Shown here: in pieces, positions 7,149 through 11,824 of the stretch
How the letters are laid out: each line of letters opens with the position of its first letter
How positions within the stretch are numbered: the stretch's first letter is position 1
DNA from: SAR202 cluster bacterium
GTDB lineage: Bacteria; Chloroflexota; Dehalococcoidia; UBA3495
Assembly: GCA_002401285.1 (NCBI GenBank)
Contig: NVSQ01000011.1
Coordinates: forward strand, 55,430 to 67,253
DNA length: 11,824 nucleotides
Direction of reading: 5' to 3'
Position numbers and translations under genes: made by a program
Notes under the pieces: generated by a model
The model's database searches: none
Told to the model about the DNA's origin: nothing
What the model saw: only the letters and a program-made list of their open reading frames with translations

Positions 7149-7421
7149 TCAACCCCCGCCTCCGATGGCCGGCAGGAAGTGGACCTCACTGTTCTCATTG
7201 ACCCTCTCCATCAGGCCCAATTGGCTGGCATCGCCATCTACGACTGCCGCGACCCCGGGCAGGAGTTCGTCCTCCTCCGCGTCGTACAGCCTCGCCTTGG
7301 TTCCCGGATAGAGCAGTTCCAGGTTATTTATGATCTGCCGCACCGTCGACCCTTCTACCTGGATCACCTGGTTTCCCCCGGTCAGCCCCTGCATCAGTGT
7401 CGGGATCCATACTTCTGGCAT
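7149..7421 (-). CDS. MoaD/ThiS-family sulfur-carrier protein, 90 aa
   Basis: A small ubiquitin-like beta-grasp protein. MoaD and ThiS relatives are adenylated at a C-terminal Gly-Gly and then carry sulfur as a thiocarboxylate for molybdopterin, thiamin or other sulfur transfers. Seen: an N-terminal beta hairpin, the ThiS-like STVRQIINNLELLYPG helix at 25-40, a VAAVVDG strand at 57-63, and an end of VHFLPAIGGGG, giving four glycines at the very C-terminus. Length is near the usual 80-90. The ATG is 6 nt after the TAG of the Mo-hydroxylase gene, with no strong ribosome site, so translational coupling is likely. Context suggests a role in molybdopterin supply or sulfuration for that enzyme, rather than housekeeping MoaD, but no MoaE or MoeB-like partner is in view. 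Membership is clear; the substrate is not. Confidence 0.85.
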   Translation of the reverse strand: MPEVWIPTLMQGLTGGNQVIQVEGSTVRQIINNLELLYPGTKARLYDAEEDELLPGVAAVVDGDASQLGLMERVNENSEVHFLPAIGGGG

Positions 7422-7427
7422 AGCCGT

Positions 7428-9752
7428 CTAGCTACCGTTGTCCTTTTTCCACATGGCTTCGAGAACAGCTCCCGGCGACATGGGAAGCTCGTTCACCCGT
7501 ACCCCCACCGCATGGTAAATCGCGTTGGACACTGCAGCCAGCGGGGGGACTATGGGTACTTCGCCGGTTCCCCGCACGCCGAAGGGGTGGGCCGGGTTGG
7601 GGACCTCCACGATGACGGTGTCTATCATCGGCAGGTCCAGGGCCGTGGGCATCCGGTAGTCTAAGAAGGTCGCATTGGCCATGTGGCCCTGGTCGTTGAA
7701 GAAATACTCTTCGTTCAGCGCCCAGCCGATCCCTTGGACCGCCCCACCCTGTATCTGTCCTTCCACGTAGCCCGGATGGATGGCCTTACCCGCGTCTTGA
7801 ACGGCTGTGTAGCGTAGGATCTCGACCTTGCCTGTCTCTGGGTCTACTTCCACATCGACGATGTGGGTCGCCAAGCAAGGGCCCGCTCCTCCGGGGTTCA
7901 CGCCGGCCCGGCCCGTGATGGGTCCGCCGGTGGCGTTCTGACGGGCCGCCAACTGCCGGAAGGTCAACTTCAACTCGGTGTCCGACTTGTGCTGCAAAAC
8001 CCCGTCGGTGTACTCAACGTCTTCCTCAGGGATGTCCCAGATCTTGGCCGCCCGCCGAATCATCTGGCGCTTTACATCCTGGCCGGCCTCGTAAACTGCC
8101 CAACCTGACTTGAACGTGGCGCCACTGCCTCCACTGTTGGAGGTAAATCCGATGGACTCAGTGTCTCCCACCGTAGGCTTGATCTCCTCGGCTGGGATTC
8201 CCAGCACCTCGGCCAACTGCTGGGCGAAGGCCACTCGGGTGCCGCTGAGGTCGGCGGATCCCTCAACTAAGCTGACAGTGCCGTCGGTGTTAACCATGGC
8301 CATGGCGCTGGCGGGACCGGTCCCGTTGCCCCAGAACCCGCTGGCCACGCCCCGGCCCCGGTACGGTCCCTCTAGGGGAGTCCCGTAGTGAGGATGGTCC
8401 TTGGCCGCTTGCACGGTTTCCACCAAGCCTACCTTAGGCATCAGCGGACCGGTGGCCCGGCGGGTGCCCTCCTTGGCGCTATTCAGCAGGCGGAACTCCA
8501 GAGGGTCCATGCCCAGTTTTTCGCAAAGCTCATCAATGGCAGTTTCCATGGCGAAGGCGGCCGCTGGAGCCCCGGGCGCCCGGTAGGCGGCCGATTTTGG
8601 ATGGTTCACCAGCACGTCCGAGCCTTCCAGGTAGGTGTTGGGAATGTCGTAGGGACCCATGATGCAGTTGCAACCGCCCGGCACGGGGGAACCGGGGAAA
8701 GCGCCCGATTCATAGATCAGGTGGGCTTCACCGGCCACCAGTTTCCCATTGTTGGTTGCTCCCACTTTTATCTTGATGTTGGTGGCGGAGGTAGGCCCAC
8801 TGGCTTCAAAGACCTCAGTCCGGCTCATGGTCACTTTAACCGGACGGCCGGCTTTGCCAGCTAGCAGCGCGGCCACGGGCTCAGAGTAGAGTATCCCCTT
8901 GGCGCCGAACCCGCCACCGATCTCCATAGGTATAACCTTGATCTTGGAGACCGGCATGTTCAATAGACGGGAAAGCAGATCCCGCGCGTTGAAGTGGCCT
9001 TGGGTGCTGGACCAGACGGTTAAGCTGCCGTCTGGTTGCCACATGGCGGTGCCGGTGTGAGGCTCGATATAGCCCTGGTGTACCGCCGCGGTGTTGGTCT
9101 CCTTTTCCACGATGACGTCGGCTTCCTGAAACCCTTTCTCCACGTCTCCAACCCGGAACTCGAAGTGGTTGGCCACGTTGGAACCCTTGGCTGTGTCTTC
9201 GTCAGACTTGTAGCCGCCGGCTCGCAGGCCAGGGTCGGACAGAGTCTCCAACCGCTCGTGCAGCAGAGGCGCGCCTTCCTTCATCGCTTCTCTGAAGTTA
9301 TGTACCGGAGTCAAGACTTCGTAGTCAACGTCGATCAGAGCCAAGGCTTCCTCGGCTTGATGAGGGTTGGCGGCCGCCACGGCAGCCACGGCATGTCCCT
9401 TGTACAGCACCTTCCCATAGGCCAGGATGTTGTTGCTCATAAAGCGGAGATTGTGGATGGAGCCTTCCGCCAGATCCTCTACCTTGCCCGTGGGCTGCTC
9501 CCAGTCGGCGGAGGTGACCACAGCGTGGACTCCCGGCGCTGCCTCGGCCTTGCTGGTATCGATCGACTTGATCCGCGCGTGGGCGTGGGGACTGCGCAAT
9601 ATCTTCCCGTGCAAAAGCCCTGGAAGAATTATGTCCGCGCCATATTTCGCCTGCCCGGTTACCTTATCGGCCCCGTCGTGGCGGATCGGCCTGGTGCCCA
9701 CCACTTTGTAATCCCCGGTGGCTAGAACGATATTCGGCTTATAATCAAGCAT
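7428..9752 (-). CDS. Xanthine dehydrogenase/aldehyde oxidase-family Mo-binding subunit, 774 aa
   Basis: The large, molybdopterin-binding subunit of a molybdenum hydroxylase, which inserts an oxygen from water into an aldehyde, N-heterocycle or similar substrate. Seen: the domain opening VVGTRPIRHDGADKVTGQAKY at about 17-37, GGGFGAKG at 279-286 and the AYRAPG loop at 389-394, then EGQIQGGAVQGIGWAL at 664-679, and GVRGTGE at 725-731, where Glu731 matches the catalytic glutamate. The loop is not the AYxCSFR of aerobic form I CO dehydrogenase, so CoxL is excluded. No Tat signal is seen, so it should be cytoplasmic. Length is normal. GGAGG lies 6 nt before the ATG. The usual FAD and [2Fe-2S] subunits are absent on both sides within the window; only a MoaD-like gene follows, 6 nt away. 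Electron partner and substrate are unknown. Confidence 0.93.
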   Translation of the reverse strand: MLDYKPNIVLATGDYKVVGTRPIRHDGADKVTGQAKYGADIILPGLLHGKILRSPHAHARIKSIDTSKAEAAPGVHAVVTSADWEQPTGKVEDLAEGSIHNLRFMSNNILAYGKVLYKGHAVAAVAAANPHQAEEALALIDVDYEVLTPVHNFREAMKEGAPLLHERLETLSDPGLRAGGYKSDEDTAKGSNVANHFEFRVGDVEKGFQEADVIVEKETNTAAVHQGYIEPHTGTAMWQPDGSLTVWSSTQGHFNARDLLSRLLNMPVSKIKVIPMEIGGGFGAKGILYSEPVAALLAGKAGRPVKVTMSRTEVFEASGPTSATNIKIKVGATNNGKLVAGEAHLIYESGAFPGSPVPGGCNCIMGPYDIPNTYLEGSDVLVNHPKSAAYRAPGAPAAAFAMETAIDELCEKLGMDPLEFRLLNSAKEGTRRATGPLMPKVGLVETVQAAKDHPHYGTPLEGPYRGRGVASGFWGNGTGPASAMAMVNTDGTVSLVEGSADLSGTRVAFAQQLAEVLGIPAEEIKPTVGDTESIGFTSNSGGSGATFKSGWAVYEAGQDVKRQMIRRAAKIWDIPEEDVEYTDGVLQHKSDTELKLTFRQLAARQNATGGPITGRAGVNPGGAGPCLATHIVDVEVDPETGKVEILRYTAVQDAGKAIHPGYVEGQIQGGAVQGIGWALNEEYFFNDQGHMANATFLDYRMPTALDLPMIDTVIVEVPNPAHPFGVRGTGEVPIVPPLAAVSNAIYHAVGVRVNELPMSPGAVLEAMWKKDNGS

Positions 9753-10035
9753 GCTTTGCCTCCGCGCAAATAGTCAACTTTTAACTTGGTGACGCCTGGC
9801 CATATATTATCATAAACAGGCCTATAAGCCAGACGTTATTTGCGGCTAGAAGTCCGTTGAATCGCGTTTCAAGACGGTCGACCGCCCAGTCTCAAAGACA
9901 AGAAATTTCGCCGCGTCGGTCACTGGAAATTAGCAGGTGATATACTGCTCGCCAGAAACGGTCCACGGGGCCGCGTCTAGGGCTCAAATCCTACGGAATT
10001 CGCTCAACCAAACTCAGTTTTTAGGAAATATCTGA
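9753..10035. other. Divergent intergenic region, 283 nt
   Basis: No convincing gene is seen between the Mo-hydroxylase start and the small exported-protein start. An AT-rich stretch at about 9802-9815 contains -10-like hexamers on the minus strand (such as TATGAT at 9814-9809) but no matching -35, so it is a weak candidate for the Mo-hydroxylase promoter. A plus-strand extended -10 is listed separately. A palindrome GGTCGACC occurs near 9886-9893 and may be chance. No riboswitch fold or RNA gene is recognised. Confidence 0.5.
9938..9946 (+). promoter_or_regulatory. Candidate extended -10 promoter
   Basis: TGATATACT carries the TGn extension followed by TATACT (five of six to TATAAT). The -35 position, about 9918-9923, reads GGTCAC and is poor, which extended -10 promoters tolerate. 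It would drive the small exported-protein gene and the MBL-rhodanese gene, giving a leader of about 80 nt. Confidence 0.4.
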
Positions 10036-10245
10036 ATGAAAATACCTTCTATTTTCAGGCCTCAAACACTAGCAGCCGGAGTCGTGCTAGCCGGAGTCCT
10101 GCTCACACCACTGCTCAGCCATGGGTGCTCGGTTAGAGGCTCCAGCCCGGAATCCGGACAGATAGCGTCTTCGTCCGTCACTCCTCAGTCCGGCCTACTC
10201 CTGGTCGCCGGCACTCTTGACGCTGGTCCCGTCCTTCCGGCATAA
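10036..10245 (+). CDS. Small putative exported or lipid-anchored protein, 69 aa
   Basis: A short hypothetical protein that I do not recognise. Seen: a signal-peptide form with basic residues at positions 2 and 8, a hydrophobic core of about 15 residues (LAAGVVLAGVLLTPLL, 12-27), then Ser-His-Gly-Cys31 followed by a Ser/Gly-rich stretch. The Cys sits where a lipobox Cys would be, but the preceding His makes the match imperfect, so lipid attachment is uncertain. The mature part would be under 40 residues with no domain. AGGA lies 9 nt before the ATG, and it is 55 nt upstream of the MBL-rhodanese gene on the same strand, so co-transcription is likely. It may be a real small protein, the remnant of a longer exported protein, or a chance reading frame. 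Confidence 0.5.
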   Translation: MKIPSIFRPQTLAAGVVLAGVLLTPLLSHGCSVRGSSPESGQIASSSVTPQSGLLLVAGTLDAGPVLPA

Positions 10246-10300
10246 GGGCTCCGATAAATCCGCGCGCGCGTGCAAAACCTCAACCCGCCGGAGGGACTAT

Positions 10301-11692
10301 ATGTTCATCGAAACCGTCAAGATCCAAAGTCTGTCCAACAACTCTTACGTGGTCGGCTCAGAACATTCGGGGCAGTGCGCGGTCATCGACCCGGCGCGGG
10401 ACATCGATCAATACACGAACATCGCCTCTAGTCATGGCGTCCGCATCGTCTACGCCCTGGAAACCCACCTGCACAACGATTTTATCTCCGGCGCCCGTGA
10501 ATTAGCGGCCCAGACCGGGTGCCAAGTAGGCTCCAGCGCATCCGGCGGCCTGCTTTATCCCTCGGTCCGCCTGCAAGACGACGACACGTTCGACCTGGGG
10601 GAGTTCCGACTGCGCATCCTTCACACCCCCGGCCATACGCCGGAGTCCATCTCGTTCATGGTGGAAGAGCAGGGGGAAATTAGAGCGGTTTTCACCGGAG
10701 GCGCCTTGATGCTGGGTGGCGCTGCCCGAGTGGACCTGTTGGGGAGCCGGGTCGCTCCTTACCTGGCGCGATGGCTTCACCAAACGATCCACGGAAAGTT
10801 GCTCAAACTTCCGGACTTGGTTCAGATCTACCCTACCCACGGCGGCGGCTCCTTCTGCTCCGCGGCTGGCCCGGGCGGCGGTGAGATCCCTACGTCCATC
10901 GGCGAAGAACGGGAACACAATCCCTTTGCAGCCCACACCGAGGAAGAAGACTTCGTAAAGTTCGCCCTCACCGGCCTGGGGTCTTACCCCAGTTACTACC
11001 GTTACATGGCCGACATCAACCGCCGCGGCCCCGACGTTTTGGGAGGTGTGCCACGGCTGGCGTCCCTGACCCCTCTATCGGCGCGAAGCCAGTTGGACGA
11101 AAACACGATTCTGGTTGACGCACGGCCTCAAAGTATATTCAACGAAGAGCATGTGCCCGGGTCCTTCGCCGTACCATTTGGCGATAATTTTTCTACCTGG
11201 GTCGGTTGGATCGTGCCCTGGGGCCAACCTCTGATTCTGCTCTCACCCGACTCGTCCCATCACGACGCCATGGTTCGCCAGCTGATCCGCATCGGCTACG
11301 ACCGGCTGAACGGATATCTAGCCGGCGGAATGGACGGATGGAAGACATCCGGGTTGCCGGTTGAAGCCGCAGACGGTATCGACGTGGACACGCTGAAAGA
11401 GTTATGGGGCCAGACCCCGGGCCCCATGATCCTGGACGTGCGCCAACGCAACGAATACCACGCCGGCCATATACAGGGCGCTCTGAACATCGAACTAGGG
11501 GAGTTGCAGGAGCATCTGGACGGCTTACCCAGAGAAATCCCCGTGATAACCGTATGCGCATCCGGGATGCGCGCCAGTGTGGCGGGCAGTATCTTGCAGC
11601 GTGACGGACGGGAAAACGTACAGGTGGTAGGCGTAGGGGGGACTCAGGACTGGATAGACCGGGGTTTCCCGGTGACCACCGGGGACGAGTAG
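10301..11692 (+). CDS. Metallo-beta-lactamase fold/double rhodanese fusion, 463 aa
   Basis: A likely cytoplasmic sulfur-metabolism protein of the ETHE1/CstB-like persulfide dioxygenase-rhodanese group, which oxidises or transfers low-molecular-weight persulfides. Seen: an MBL domain at about 1-210 with THLHND (His56, His58, Asp60), HTPGHTPES (His112), ARVDLLG (Asp145) and YPTHGGGSFC (His180); a first rhodanese domain at about 258-355 with no Cys at its active loop (ILLSPDSS), so probably inactive; and a second at about 362-460 with VCASGMRAS, where Cys419 is the sulfur-accepting residue. Odd: the usual TGD, whose Asp is an iron ligand in ETHE1, reads TGG here (Gly133). The ATG at 10301 has GGAGG 6 nt upstream; the open frame back to 10217 overlaps the preceding small gene and is rejected. 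It is convergent with the rhomboid gene. Reaction is inferred, not shown. Confidence 0.93.
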   Translation: MFIETVKIQSLSNNSYVVGSEHSGQCAVIDPARDIDQYTNIASSHGVRIVYALETHLHNDFISGARELAAQTGCQVGSSASGGLLYPSVRLQDDDTFDLGEFRLRILHTPGHTPESISFMVEEQGEIRAVFTGGALMLGGAARVDLLGSRVAPYLARWLHQTIHGKLLKLPDLVQIYPTHGGGSFCSAAGPGGGEIPTSIGEEREHNPFAAHTEEEDFVKFALTGLGSYPSYYRYMADINRRGPDVLGGVPRLASLTPLSARSQLDENTILVDARPQSIFNEEHVPGSFAVPFGDNFSTWVGWIVPWGQPLILLSPDSSHHDAMVRQLIRIGYDRLNGYLAGGMDGWKTSGLPVEAADGIDVDTLKELWGQTPGPMILDVRQRNEYHAGHIQGALNIELGELQEHLDGLPREIPVITVCASGMRASVAGSILQRDGRENVQVVGVGGTQDWIDRGFPVTTGDE

Positions 11693-11708
11693 GCCGGCGC
11701 CCACTACG

Positions 11709-11824
11709 TCAATTTTCGTACGTCCGGCGAGGGTTCACCGGCTTCAATGGCTCTCCGGATACCATCTTTAGTGCGGCCATGATCAGCGATCCGGCGGCAA
11801 AGCCTCCGATGTGGGCGAAGAATG
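11709..11824 (-). CDS. Rhomboid-family intramembrane serine protease, C-terminal end (partial)
   Basis: The last 37 codons of a gene that enters from the right edge on the minus strand; too short to stand out as a full reading frame. Seen: FFAHIGGFAAGSLIMAAL, matching the last rhomboid membrane helix, in which the His of AHIGGF is the catalytic partner of the serine; it is followed by a short polar tail ending in YEN and a TGA at 11711-11709. Rhomboids cleave membrane-protein substrates inside the bilayer. The Ser-bearing GxSG helix and the start lie outside the window. The gene converges on the MBL-rhodanese gene with 16 nt between stops. Identity rests on one motif-bearing helix. Confidence 0.8.
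   Translation of the reverse strand, partial: FFAHIGGFAAGSLIMAALKMVSGEPLKPVNPRRTYEN

Noticed and set aside
9036..9725. Long plus-strand open frame opposite the Mo-hydroxylase gene.
   Set aside because: It is antisense to conserved Mo-hydroxylase sequence, and no domain is recognisable in its product.
7428..9752. Identification of the Mo subunit as CO dehydrogenase CoxL.
   Set aside because: The form I signature AYxCSFR is absent; the loop reads AYRAPG.
10217..10300. Longer start for the MBL-rhodanese protein.
   Set aside because: It overlaps the small upstream gene, is rich in Arg/Lys/Ser with no domain, and the ATG at 10301 has GGAGG 6 nt upstream.
11668..11683. CCCGGTG/CACCGGG dyad near the end of the MBL-rhodanese gene, as a terminator.
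   Set aside because: It is inside the coding region with a 2-nt loop and no T-run; codon use explains it.
1..11824. tRNA, rRNA, CRISPR arrays, transposases, phage genes or attachment sites.
   Set aside because: None found: no regularly spaced repeats, no recognisable tRNA fold or integrase/transposase motifs by reading; the content looks like ordinary chromosomal genes.

Overview
The window is a bacterial chromosomal segment, moderately GC-rich by eye, with ten complete protein genes and two genes cut by the window edges. Tightly packed genes, strong GGAGG-type ribosome sites, several GTG/TTG starts, a SecA with a C-terminal zinc tail, and the mix of a stand-alone molybdenum hydroxylase subunit, a Gfo/Idh/MocA oxidoreductase and a SagB-like double nitroreductase would all fit Chloroflexota (Dehalococcoidia/SAR202-like). 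This placement is inference from general resemblance; no marker gene in the window settles it.

Layout. (1) 1-777 (+): 3' end of secA. (2) 827-4287 (-): a copper-homeostasis operon read csoR -> DUF1330 protein -> copA (Cu+-ATPase) -> YHS-domain protein, with gaps of 33, 52 and 64 nt. (3) 4288-4454: a compact divergent control region with two back-to-back sigma70-like promoters and a CsoR-type GC-rich operator just downstream of the predicted csoR start point. (4) 4455-5495 (+): Gfo/Idh/MocA-family NAD(P)-dependent oxidoreductase. (5) 5501-7036 (-): SagB/ThcOx-type tandem nitroreductase, convergent with the oxidoreductase and only 5 nt from it. (6) 7074-7106: a perfect 15-bp inverted repeat with a 3-nt loop that separates sagB from the next transcription unit. 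(7) 7149-9752 (-): a xanthine dehydrogenase/aldehyde oxidase-type Mo-binding subunit followed 6 nt later by a MoaD/ThiS-like beta-grasp protein ending in GGGG. (8) 9753-10035: a 283-nt divergent intergenic region. (9) 10036-11692 (+): a small putative exported or lipid-anchored protein, then a metallo-beta-lactamase fused to two rhodanese domains. (10) 11709-11824 (-): C-terminal end of a rhomboid protease.

How the genes work together. In the copper operon, CsoR (Cys-His-Cys copper site plus second-shell Tyr and Glu) would release its operator on binding Cu(I) and allow production of the CopA exporter and two accessory proteins. One is a Cys-rich YHS protein, a plausible metal carrier. The other is a DUF1330 protein of unknown role. 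The Mo-hydroxylase/MoaD-like pair and the divergent MBL-rhodanese both suggest sulfur handling: Mo hydroxylases of this family usually need a sulfido ligand on molybdenum, MoaD-like proteins carry sulfur as thiocarboxylates, and rhodaneses carry persulfide. A functional link between the two units is only a hypothesis.

No RNA genes, CRISPR arrays, insertion sequences or phage genes were seen. The least-described parts are the Mo-hydroxylase/MoaD pair without its usual partner subunits, the SagB-like enzyme without a visible peptide substrate, and the MBL-rhodanese with Gly in place of a predicted iron ligand.
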